The notes beneath the pieces were generated by a model, which did not search any database, was not told the DNA's origin, and worked only from the letters and a program-made list of their open reading frames with translations. A stretch of DNA of 12,212 nucleotides, taken from the NCBI GenBank assembly GCA_910587505.1, contig CAJULD010000066.1, forward strand, positions 1 to 12,212, written 5' to 3'. A program made the position numbers and the translations under genes. Of this stretch, positions 1 to 6,304 are shown piece by piece (the stretch's first letter is position 1; each line of letters starts with the position of its first letter). This DNA comes from an uncultured Oscillospiraceae bacterium (lineage in GTDB: Bacteria; Bacillota; Clostridia; Oscillospirales; Oscillospiraceae).

Positions 1-32
1 AATCCCTTGAAAATACAGGGTTTATTTACAGA
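1..32. mobile_element. Putative end of an element integrated in rpsI (junction side)
   Basis: About 31 bases of AT-rich DNA (10 G/C in the first 31) lie directly against the rpsI 3' end and do not encode S9. In the rpsI frame they read SLENTGFIYR, where S9 proteins have a conserved arginine-rich segment. An imperfect inverted repeat (AATCCCT, 2-7 side, against AGGGTTT, 17-23) sits here, as often seen at the ends of elements moved by tyrosine recombinases. Several integrative elements of Firmicutes are known to use the 3' end of rpsI as an attachment site. That an element lies to the left is inference, since no integrase or other element gene is inside the window. A chimeric assembly would look the same. 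Confidence 0.4.
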
Positions 33-92
33 GAGCGCAAGAAGTACGGCCTCAAGGCCGCCCGTCGCGCGCCTCAGTTCTCCAAGCGCTGA
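33..92 (+). pseudogene. rpsI: 3' fragment of rpsI (ribosomal protein S9 C-terminus), likely att copy
   Basis: Codons 33-92 read ERKKYGLKAARRAP followed by QFSKR and a TGA stop. This is the strongly conserved basic C-terminal tail of 30S protein S9, which reaches to the P-site tRNA. Identity to S9 stops abruptly at about position 32. The sequence upstream stays open in frame but does not resemble S9. The simplest reading is that site-specific integration split the locus: one end of the element carries a copy of the tail that restores the gene, and this end keeps the original tail plus the native terminator. If so, a complete rpsI lies at the other end of the element. Recognition of the S9 tail is firm; the att interpretation is inferred. 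Confidence 0.65.
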
Positions 93-103
93 TATTACAG
101 CGA

Positions 104-136
104 AACCACGGAGCCGCAACAGTTCCGTGGTTTTTT
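104..136 (+). terminator. Rho-independent terminator of the rpsI operon
   Basis: A 9-bp perfect stem (AACCACGGA 104-112 with TCCGTGGTT 124-132) with an 11-base loop is followed by a run of T residues (131-136). It begins 11 bases after the S9 stop codon, which is where the rplM-rpsI transcript should end. It was probably left behind on this side of the junction. Confidence 0.85.
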
Positions 137-214
137 GTGCAGCAGGGCCAGGCAAACTGGGGACGAGGCCGTATTTTTCCCTCTGTCCTTCCCCGCTCTG
201 ACAAAAATCTAAAC

Positions 215-263
215 CAATCTTAAAGATTGTTCTGCATAGAACTTAAAATAACTGTACTAAAAT
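215..263 (+). promoter_or_regulatory. AT-rich promoter/operator candidate upstream of the glycosyltransferase gene
   Basis: The stretch 201-270 is much more AT-rich than its surroundings. It holds a 15-base inverted repeat (CAATCTT-A-AAGATTG, 215-229), a second inverted repeat (GTTCT-GCAT-AGAAC, 229-242), and a possible -10 box TAAAAT at 258-263. No convincing -35 box stands at the right spacing. It is the only plausible promoter location for the gene starting at 373. The inverted repeats could be operator sites. This is a weak call based on composition and symmetry. Confidence 0.3.
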
Positions 264-286
264 GATTCATACACGGTAAAGATTGC

Positions 287-329
287 CACGGAGAGCTCTC
301 CGTGTTTCCGGACGGAACCGTCCGGAAAC
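287..329 (+). repeat. Two abutting perfect palindromes in the leader of the glycosyltransferase gene
   Basis: Positions 287-304 are an 18-base perfect palindrome (arms CACGGAGAG and CTCTCCGTG). Sharing base 304, positions 304-329 form a second perfect inverted repeat with 12-base arms (GTTTCCGGACGG and CCGTCCGGAAAC) around AA. They lie 44-86 bases before the start codon at 373 and are not followed by a T-run, so they do not look like a terminator. They could be paired RNA hairpins in the leader, a protein-binding site or a mobile-repeat remnant. The symmetry is certain; the role is unknown. Confidence 0.7.
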
Positions 330-372
330 AACAGGCACTGACCGCAGTCCGCTGAAAACAGGAGCGTGTGTT

Positions 373-1479
373 ATGGAAGAAGCTTGCAGGCCGCTGTGCC
401 GCTGCGTGGTGGTGATTCCGGCGTTGGACCCGGAGGAAATGCTGCGGGACTATGCCGCCGCCCTGCTGGAGCTGGGCGCGGAGCAGGTGGTGGCGGTGGA
501 CGATGGCAGCGGGCCTGGCAGCCAGCCCGTATTCGAGGCGCTGGAGGCCATGGAGGGCTGTACGGTCCTGCGCCATGAGATGAATCGGGGGAAGGGCCGG
601 GCGCTGAAGGATGCCTTTGCCTTTATCGCCGGACAGCCCCGTTGGGAGGGCTGCGCTGTGGTCACGGCGGATGCCGACGGGCAGCACCGGCTGGAGGATG
701 TATGCGCCGTGGGGCGGGCCGCCAGGGAGGAAACGGACCGGCTGGTGCTGGGGGTACGGGATCTGACCGGACCTCAGGTGCCTGTCAAGTCCAGAATCGG
801 CAACCGGCTGAGCAGCTGGGCTTTCCGCACGCTGTACGGCCCCCGGCTGGGAGATACCCAGACCGGGCTGCGGGGCATCCCGTGGGAGATGCTGGAGTGG
901 TGCTGCGGCATCCGGGGCGAGCGGTATGAGTATGAGATGAACGTACTGATCCGCATGGCCCGGGAGCACCGGCCCATGCGGCAGGAGCCCATCCAGGCCC
1001 TGTATTTTGACAACAATCAGGGCACCCATCTCCGGGCGTTGCGGGATTCCGGGCGGGTATTTGCGATCCTGGTGTCCGGACTGGGGTGGTACGCGGCGTC
1101 CTCGGTGCTGTCGGCGGTGACGGACGTGGCGGCCTTCTGGCTGTGCAGCGCGGTACTGTTCCGGCCGCTGCCGCCGGTGTTCGGCTACTGGTGGTCCACT
1201 CTGATCGCGCGTGCGCTGTCCTCCGCGCTGAACTACACTCTTAACCGGCGGTACGTCTTTGGCGGACGGCCCAGCGGGCGGACGCTGCTGCGCTACTACT
1301 GCCTGTGGGGCAGTCAGCTGCTGTGCTCCTATCTGCTGCTGCTGGTGCTGGACCGGCTGCTGCCGGGAATCTGGCCCACGGTGAACAAAGCCCTGGGGGA
1401 TGTGATACTGGCGGTGTGCAGCTATCAGATCCAGATGCACTGGGTATTTCGGGAGGAAAAGGCCCATGAAGCGGGGTAA
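373..1479 (+). CDS. Bifunctional glycosyltransferase family 2 / GtrA-like membrane protein
   Basis: A protein of 368 residues. The N-terminal half (about 8-225) is a GT-A fold family 2 glycosyltransferase of the dolichyl- or polyprenyl-phosphate sugar synthase type. VVVIPALD starts strand 1, DDGS lies at 43-46, the NRGKG-ALK segment at 71-79, and the metal-binding DADG at 100-103 followed by QH. The C-terminal part (about 228-360) is a GtrA domain with four predicted membrane helices and the typical NYTLNRRYVF segment at 287-296. Such proteins are thought to make a lipid-linked sugar at the membrane and help move it across. The start at 373 is chosen because AGGAG (360-364) lies 8 bases upstream; an in-frame extension to 283 would run through the palindromes. 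The gene overlaps the next one by 14 bases. The sugar and acceptor cannot be told from sequence. Confidence 0.85.
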   Translation: MEEACRPLCRCVVVIPALDPEEMLRDYAAALLELGAEQVVAVDDGSGPGSQPVFEALEAMEGCTVLRHEMNRGKGRALKDAFAFIAGQPRWEGCAVVTADADGQHRLEDVCAVGRAAREETDRLVLGVRDLTGPQVPVKSRIGNRLSSWAFRTLYGPRLGDTQTGLRGIPWEMLEWCCGIRGERYEYEMNVLIRMAREHRPMRQEPIQALYFDNNQGTHLRALRDSGRVFAILVSGLGWYAASSVLSAVTDVAAFWLCSAVLFRPLPPVFGYWWSTLIARALSSALNYTLNRRYVFGGRPSGRTLLRYYCLWGSQLLCSYLLLLVLDRLLPGIWPTVNKALGDVILAVCSYQIQMHWVFREEKAHEAG

Positions 1480-2158
1480 ACTGTTTTATGTCAGCCGCTT
1501 TTTCGTCCGGCTGGGAATCGGACGATGGACGGCGAACGTGCCGGTTCCTGAGGGGCCTGCGGTATATGTGTGCAGCCACAGCGATCTGGCCGGTCCGCTG
1601 GCCACACTGTGCTGGCTGCCCTTTGCGCCCCGGCCCTGGGTGCTGCATGTTTTCCTGGACCGGGAGAGCTGCCGGAGGCAGTACCGGGACTACACCTTTT
1701 CCCGGCGCTTTGGAATGCCGGAGCCGCTGGCGGCGCTGACGGCCTGGGCAGCGTCGGAGTATGTCAGCGCCCTGATGCGGTCTATGGGGGCCATTCCTGT
1801 TTACCGGGGTACAGCGAAGCTGGGCGCCACCTTCCGGGAGTCTCTGGACGCGCTGGAGGCGGGGGAGTGCGTGCTGATCTTCCCGGATGTGGAGTATACC
1901 AGCCGCTCCGGCGGCATCGGGGAGGTCTATGATGGCTTCCTGCTGCTGGAGCGGTTGTGGAGGAAACGGTCGGACCGGCCGCTGGACTTTATCCCGCTGC
2001 GGCTGGATGTTGCCGGACGGACCGTCACCGCTGGCAGGCCGGTGCGTTTTGACCCCGCGGCGCCTTGGAAAGCGGAGCTGGTCCGGGTCCGGGAGGCTTT
2101 GCGTGCGGAGATTAACGCCGGGGCAGGTACAGACACAGGGATACAGTCTTTTTCCTGA
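1466..2158 (+). CDS. PlsC-like lysophospholipid/glycolipid acyltransferase, divergent
   Basis: A protein of 230 residues resembling 1-acyl-glycerol-3-phosphate acyltransferases (LPLAT superfamily). It has VYVCSHSDLAG around 33-43 where the first catalytic motif belongs, IPVYRG at 110-115 (substrate-binding motif), and LEAGECVLIFPDVEY at 130-144 in place of the usual FPEG block. The first motif is unusual: the canonical His-x4-Asp would put Asp at 43, but residue 43 is Gly and the only nearby Asp is residue 40 (H38-S-D40). The start is supported by GGGAGGA at 1451-1457, 8 bases before ATG. The start lies inside the end of the glycosyltransferase gene, so the two are probably translationally coupled and work on the same lipid. 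Family call moderate; substrate unknown. Confidence 0.7.
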   Translation: MKRGKLFYVSRFFVRLGIGRWTANVPVPEGPAVYVCSHSDLAGPLATLCWLPFAPRPWVLHVFLDRESCRRQYRDYTFSRRFGMPEPLAALTAWAASEYVSALMRSMGAIPVYRGTAKLGATFRESLDALEAGECVLIFPDVEYTSRSGGIGEVYDGFLLLERLWRKRSDRPLDFIPLRLDVAGRTVTAGRPVRFDPAAPWKAELVRVREALRAEINAGAGTDTGIQSFS

Positions 2159-2187
2159 AAAAGAATCAAAGGAGCGTTACACGTTTT

Positions 2188-2231
2188 AAGTGGCAGCCTC
2201 GCAGGAAAATTTCCTGAACTGGCCGCTTTTT
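2188..2231 (+). terminator. First of two tandem terminators after the acyltransferase gene
   Basis: An outer stem pairs 2188-2196 (AAGTGGCAG) with 2219-2228 (CTGGCCGCTT), with one G-U pair and a one-base bulge. It encloses a smaller inverted repeat (CAGGAAA-A-TTTCCTG, 2202-2216). The T-run at 2227-2231 follows at once. It lies 30 bases after the acyltransferase stop. Shape and T-run fit intrinsic termination, but the stem is imperfect. Confidence 0.5.
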
Positions 2232-2239
2232 GAAGCGCC

Positions 2240-2279
2240 GCGCCCCCGCCGGGACAGCTGTCCCGGCGGGGGCGCTTTT
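2240..2279 (+). terminator. Strong terminator: 36-base perfect palindrome between convergent genes
   Basis: Bases 2240-2275 are a perfect GC-rich palindrome (arm GCGCCCCCGCCGGGACAG) followed by TTTT at 2276-2279. It ends the plus-strand pair. On the minus strand the same hairpin comes just after the metA stop (2295) but lacks a T-run there, so termination is clearest for the plus strand. It may still help end the metA transcript. Confidence 0.85.
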
Positions 2280-2294
2280 GTCAAACGGTGCAGG

Positions 2295-3227
2295 TCAGCG
2301 CTCCGCCCTGCCCTGGATCTCGCTGATGTCGAACGGCGTGGTCTGATAGACGAAATAGTTCAGCCAGTTGCTGTAGAGCAGATTGGCGCAGGAACGCCAC
2401 GTGACCCGGGGCGGGAGGGTGTCGTCGTCGCCCGGGTAGTAGTTCCTGGGCACCGCAATGGGCTTGCCCAGATTTCTGTCCCGGAGGTACTCCTGCTCCA
2501 GGGTGCGCGCGTCATATTCCGAGTGGCCGGTAATAAAGATCTGACGGCCGCTTTCGGTGGACAGAGCGTAAATCCCCGCCTCCGGCGAGGTGGCCAGAAT
2601 CTTCAGCGCGGGCACCTTCTCCACGTCCTCCCGCCGGATGGTGGTATGGCGGGAGTGGGGCACCATGAATATGTCGTCGCTGCCCCGGAAGAGCATATTG
2701 CTTTTGCGCTCCACCACATGGGGGAACACGCCGAAAAGCTTTTCCTCCAGCGGGTACTTCTGCACCCCGTAGTGGTAGTACAGCCCCGCCTGAGCCCCCC
2801 AGCAGATATGGAAGGTGGAATGGACGTGGCTTTTGCTCCACTCCATGATCCCGCACAGCTCCTCCCAGTATTCCACCTCCTCGAAAGGCAGGTGCTCCAC
2901 CGGCGCGCCGGTAATCACCAGTCCGTCGTAGTTACTGTCCCTGACGTCGTCAAAATGGCGGTAGAAAGCCAGCATGTGCTCCTGCGGCGTATTTTTGGGC
3001 ACGTGGCCGTGGGGGGCGATAAGCTCCAGCTCCACCTGAAGGGGGGTGTTGCTGAGCAGACGGCTGAGCTGGGTCTCCGTGGCAATTTTGGTGGGCATCA
3101 GGTTCAGCAGCAGGATTCTCAGCGGCCGGATGTCCTGAGTGACGGCCCGCTGCTCGGTCATGATGAAAATATTTTCATCCTTTAAGGTCTTCGCAGCGGG
3201 CAGCTCATTGGGGATTCGGATTGGCAT
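2295..3227 (-). CDS. metA: Homoserine O-acetyltransferase (MetA family, acetyl-CoA type)
   Basis: A protein of 310 residues, the usual MetA length. It transfers an acyl group to the hydroxyl of homoserine, the first committed step of methionine synthesis in the cytoplasm. The catalytic residues fall at their standard family positions: Cys142 in FHICWGAQ, His235 and Glu237 in GHSEYD. Residue 111 is Glu (APVEHL). Work on MetA specificity links Glu111 to acetyl-CoA and Gly111, as in E. coli, to succinyl-CoA, so acetyl-CoA is the likely donor. This matches the neighbouring MetY, which uses O-acetylhomoserine. The start at 3227 is chosen because AAGGAG (3240-3235) lies 7 bases upstream; an earlier in-frame Met at 3251 would overlap the MFS gene. 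It is the last gene of the five-gene minus operon, 17 bases after the MFS stop. Confidence 0.95.
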   Translation of the reverse strand: MPIRIPNELPAAKTLKDENIFIMTEQRAVTQDIRPLRILLLNLMPTKIATETQLSRLLSNTPLQVELELIAPHGHVPKNTPQEHMLAFYRHFDDVRDSNYDGLVITGAPVEHLPFEEVEYWEELCGIMEWSKSHVHSTFHICWGAQAGLYYHYGVQKYPLEEKLFGVFPHVVERKSNMLFRGSDDIFMVPHSRHTTIRREDVEKVPALKILATSPEAGIYALSTESGRQIFITGHSEYDARTLEQEYLRDRNLGKPIAVPRNYYPGDDDTLPPRVTWRSCANLLYSNWLNYFVYQTTPFDISEIQGRAER

Positions 3228-3244
3228 GACGTGTCTCCTTGCTA

Positions 3245-4411
3245 TCAGCATTTTGGTGGAATGAGTCTCGCTTTTCTCGAGGCGGCCAGCATGATGAGGT
3301 AAAAGACCAGCAAATAAACGGGAAAAATTCCCAGATGGACCGCCTGTCCCAGAACTCCAAAGACCGCAGGAGCCGCCAGAATGCCCGCGTAGGACGCCGC
3401 CATCTGGGTACCCATGACAGCCTGGGATGCCTCCTGGCCGAAATTCCGGGGGGTAAGGTAATTGAAGTTAGGGAACAGGGGCCCGTTGCCCAGTCCCACC
3501 AGGAACAGGCCGGTTCCCGCAACCCACGGAGCGCCCGGCAGCAGCAGAATTGCCAGGGCCGCGCCCAGGATTGCCTGACCGATGCCGATGATCCGCCAGC
3601 TGTCCAGCCGGGCGGCCAGCAGTCCGGAGAGGAACCGCCCCAGGGCCATGCCCGCGTAATAGAGCATCACCAGCCCGGCGGCCTGCTCCGCCGCCATATG
3701 CCTGACTTCCACCAGGAAGGTGCTGGCCCAGTTTCCGCAGGTACACTCGATGGCGCAGGAGGCGATGAACAGCGTCCACATCAGCTTCACACCGGGAATC
3801 CGGGCAATTTCTCCCAGACGCAGGTCCTTTGCCCGCTTCTGTGCCCCGGCTTCCGCCACCGGATGAACCTTTCCCCACACCGGCAGGGTGACAGCCAGCA
3901 GCGCCGTCACAGCCAGCTGGATGCCGAAGGCAATCCGGTAGCCGCCCCGCCAGCCCGTCTCGCCGCCAATGACCTGGGACAGGACGAAGGGGCTGATGGT
4001 GACGCCGATGCCGAAAAAGCAGTGGAGAAAGCTCATAACCCGGGCGGAGTAGTGGAGGGCCACACAGTTGTTCAGCGCGGTGTCGATAGCCCCCGCCCCC
4101 AGTCCCAGGGGGACGGCCCACAGGCACATCGCCGGCAGGCTTCCCGAAAAGGAGAATCCCAGCAGCGCGGCGGCGGTCATGGCGGTGCTGATTGCGGCGA
4201 CTTTGCCGGTTCCCAGCAGCCGGATGATCTTGGCGCTCATCACACTGGATACGATTGTTCCGCAGCAGATGGTCACGCTGACGAAGCTGGCGAAGGAGAC
4301 AGGCAGCCGGAACTCGCCGTAGATCGCCGGCCACGCCGTACCGAACAGGGAGTCCGGGATGCCCAGGCCGATGAAGGAGACGTAGATGACAAATAGCAAT
4401 AGTGTAGCCAT
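3245..4411 (-). CDS. MFS transporter
   Basis: A protein of 388 residues with about 12 hydrophobic helices split by a cytoplasmic loop (about 190-215, rich in Lys and Arg). It shows the length and GLG/GxG pattern of a major facilitator superfamily permease. N-terminal features include IGLGIPDSLFGTAWP (14-28) and VPLGLGAGAIDTALN (100-114), which resemble the sugar/FucP-like or YfkF-like branches that start with a conserved G-x-x-D-S. The ribosome binding site is weak (GGAAAAG about 5-11 bases before ATG). The gene sits between an S51 peptidase (26-base gap) and metA (17-base gap). Its place suggests transport of a methionine-pathway metabolite or a related amino acid or peptide, but the sequence does not show the substrate. 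Confidence 0.85.
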   Translation of the reverse strand: MATLLLFVIYVSFIGLGIPDSLFGTAWPAIYGEFRLPVSFASFVSVTICCGTIVSSVMSAKIIRLLGTGKVAAISTAMTAAALLGFSFSGSLPAMCLWAVPLGLGAGAIDTALNNCVALHYSARVMSFLHCFFGIGVTISPFVLSQVIGGETGWRGGYRIAFGIQLAVTALLAVTLPVWGKVHPVAEAGAQKRAKDLRLGEIARIPGVKLMWTLFIASCAIECTCGNWASTFLVEVRHMAAEQAAGLVMLYYAGMALGRFLSGLLAARLDSWRIIGIGQAILGAALAILLLPGAPWVAGTGLFLVGLGNGPLFPNFNYLTPRNFGQEASQAVMGTQMAASYAGILAAPAVFGVLGQAVHLGIFPVYLLVFYLIMLAASRKARLIPPKC

Positions 4412-4437
4412 ATTATCTTTTCCGACAGATTTTTACA

Positions 4438-4998
4438 CTATTCACCAATGATTTCCCATTCATTTGGCTCTCCCCGTACCGCCAGCGCGCTGGTATTCGT
4501 AAGTCTTACCTGCTTTTTTAATGGAGTACAAAGTTTTCCTCTTTTCTCTCCCTCTGCACAATGAACCTCCAACCTTGTATCGATCAGACCCAGATTGCCA
4601 CGCAGATTATTGGCAAAGATCAGGCTTCCGGCACTTACTCCCATCACAAAGCCGTTGCTGTGGATATATTCCATCAATGATTTGCTGAATTTCGTATCAT
4701 TGATCCTTTCCAGCAGATATTGTGTATCGCCTCCGCATAAATACACCACATCATAATTCCGCAGCTCTTCAATCTCCATTCCGGCATGTAAATCATATAC
4801 GCGGATATTCTCATCAAAAACGCCGCATTTCAACAGATCGTTCATACATTTGGGCAATACGCCTATTGCACCTGCGTTTATTGCCGCCGTTGGTATGAAC
4901 AGGGCCTTTATACGAAGCGGCTCTTTTCCGAGCATCTCCATAAAGTGCGCTTTTATTTCCTCTGTCTCCAGGCCTGCGGATGTCAATAATACTCTCAT
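4438..4998 (-). CDS. Peptidase S51-like / dipeptidase E-type hydrolase
   Basis: A protein of 186 residues of the class I glutamine-amidotransferase-like fold, peptidase family S51 (PepE, Lmo0363-like). It carries VVYLCGGDTQYLL at 84-96, the nucleophile elbow GVSAGS with Ser122, and a later His146 (LEVHC) and Asp140 that could complete the triad. Family members cut Asp-X dipeptides or related substrates in the cytoplasm. Base composition is unlike the neighbours: two 60-base lines counted here gave 38% and 45% GC, against 67% in a line of adjacent metY. Start at 4998 lies 6 bases after the metY stop, with a weak AGAGAAA site, so translation may depend on metY. It was probably acquired by transfer. 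The exact substrate is unknown. Confidence 0.8.
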   Translation of the reverse strand: MRVLLTSAGLETEEIKAHFMEMLGKEPLRIKALFIPTAAINAGAIGVLPKCMNDLLKCGVFDENIRVYDLHAGMEIEELRNYDVVYLCGGDTQYLLERINDTKFSKSLMEYIHSNGFVMGVSAGSLIFANNLRGNLGLIDTRLEVHCAEGEKRGKLCTPLKKQVRLTNTSALAVRGEPNEWEIIGE

Positions 4999-5004
4999 TT
5001 TCTC

Positions 5005-6285
5005 TCACACAGCCTGGAGCGCCTGCTCCAGGTCGGCGATCAGGTCCTCCCTGCTCTCCAGCCCCACGCTCAGACGCACAAGGTCCGCCGGTACGCCGGC
5101 GGCCAAAAGCTCCTCGTCGTTCATCTGCCGGTGGGTGGAGCTGGCAGGATGGAGGCAGCAGGTCCGGGCATCCGCCACATGGGTGGCGATCGTCCCCAGC
5201 CGCAGATGGGCCATGAAGGTTTCCGCCGCCTGCCGTCCGCCCTTCACGCCGAAGCTGACCACGCCGCAGGAGCCCTGGGGCAGATACTTCCGCGCCACCG
5301 CGTAGTAGGGGTCGCCGGGCAGGCCGCTGTAGCGGACCCAGGCAATTTTGGGGTGGTTCTGCAGGTACTCCGCCACGGCCTGCCCGTTCTCGCAGTGCCG
5401 GGCCATGCGGATGTGGAGACTCTCCAGCCCCAGGTTCAGAATGAACGCGCTCTGGGGAGAGAGCATGGAGCCGAAGTCCCGCATGAGCTGGGCGGTAGCC
5501 TTGGTGATGAAGGCCCCCTCCCGGCCAAACCGCTCCGCGTAGGTCACGCCGTGATAGCTGTCGTCCGGGGTGGTGAGGCCGGGGAACTTGTCCGCGTGGG
5601 CCATCCAGTCGAATTTTCCGCCGTCCACAATGGCGCCGCCCAGGGCGGCGGCGTGGCCGTCCATGTACTTGGTGGTGGAGTGGGTAACGATGTCTGCGCC
5701 CCATTCGATGGGGCGGCAGAGAATGGGCGTGGCGAAGGTGTTGTCCACGATGAGGGGCACGCCGTGGCTGTGGGCGGCTTTGGCGAACTTCTCGATATCC
5801 AGCACCGTGAGGGCCGGGTTGGCGATGGTCTCGCCGAATACCGCCCTGGTGTTGGGCCGGAAGGCGGCCTCCAGCTCCTCCGCGGAGCAGTCCGGGGAGA
5901 CAAAGGTGAAATCGACGCCCATGCGCTTCATGGTGACGGCAAAGAGGTTGAAGGTGCCGCCGTAGATGGAACCGGAGGCCACCACGTGGTCCCCGCAGGA
6001 GGCGATATTGAATACGGCGTAGAAGTTGGCGGCCTGTCCGGAGGAGGTAAGCATGGCCGCCGTGCCGCCCTCCAGCTGGGCGATTTTGGCCGCCACGCGG
6101 TCGCAGGTGGGATTCTGGAGGCGGCTGTAGAAATAGCCCTCGGCCTCCAGGTCAAACAGCCGGGCCATCTCCGCGCTGGACTCGTATTTGAAAGTGGTGG
6201 ACTGGACAATGGGAATCTGCCGGGGCTGGCCGTTGCCGGGGCAGTAGCCCCCCTGAACGCAGATGGTCTCGATATGATCGCGCAT
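5005..6285 (-). CDS. metY: O-acetylhomoserine aminocarboxypropyltransferase (sulfhydrylase)
   Basis: A protein of 426 residues of the Cys/Met-metabolism PLP enzyme family, with the length typical of MetY. It condenses O-acetylhomoserine with sulfide to give homocysteine. Visible motifs are the opening ETICVQGGY, YFYSRLQNPT at 51-60, the phosphate-binding SSGQ at 81-84, the PLP-ring Asp181 in IVDNTF, and the Schiff-base Lys206 in HSTTKYMDGH. The C-terminal HPASSTHRQM and RLSVGLES segments are typical. Start 6285 has AGGAG 7 bases upstream; an extended start at 6351 would overlap the deacetylase gene. It stands 19 bases after the deacetylase stop. With acetyl-type MetA at the end of the same operon it makes a complete direct sulfhydrylation route. 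Confidence 0.95.
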   Translation of the reverse strand: MRDHIETICVQGGYCPGNGQPRQIPIVQSTTFKYESSAEMARLFDLEAEGYFYSRLQNPTCDRVAAKIAQLEGGTAAMLTSSGQAANFYAVFNIASCGDHVVASGSIYGGTFNLFAVTMKRMGVDFTFVSPDCSAEELEAAFRPNTRAVFGETIANPALTVLDIEKFAKAAHSHGVPLIVDNTFATPILCRPIEWGADIVTHSTTKYMDGHAAALGGAIVDGGKFDWMAHADKFPGLTTPDDSYHGVTYAERFGREGAFITKATAQLMRDFGSMLSPQSAFILNLGLESLHIRMARHCENGQAVAEYLQNHPKIAWVRYSGLPGDPYYAVARKYLPQGSCGVVSFGVKGGRQAAETFMAHLRLGTIATHVADARTCCLHPASSTHRQMNDEELLAAGVPADLVRLSVGLESREDLIADLEQALQAV

Positions 6286-6304
6286 GGTGGTTCTCCTTTT
6301 TATA

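Noticed and set aside
229..242. GTTCT-GCAT-AGAAC as an SOS (LexA/DinR) box
   Set aside because: The Firmicute box has GAAC then GTTC; here the half-sites face the opposite way.
283..372. Upstream in-frame start for the glycosyltransferase
   Set aside because: The extra 30 codons run through the two palindromes and lack GT2 character; the ATG at 373 has a good AGGAG at the right distance.
220..1467. Long minus-strand open frame opposite the glycosyltransferase gene
   Set aside because: Its translation is low-complexity, rich in Gln, Pro, His and Arg, with no family resemblance. It is the expected antisense shadow of a GC-rich gene.
3239..4396. 385-codon plus-strand frame opposite the MFS gene
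   Set aside because: The peptide is rich in Gln, Gly, Asp and His with no domain; the minus strand encodes an obvious membrane transporter.
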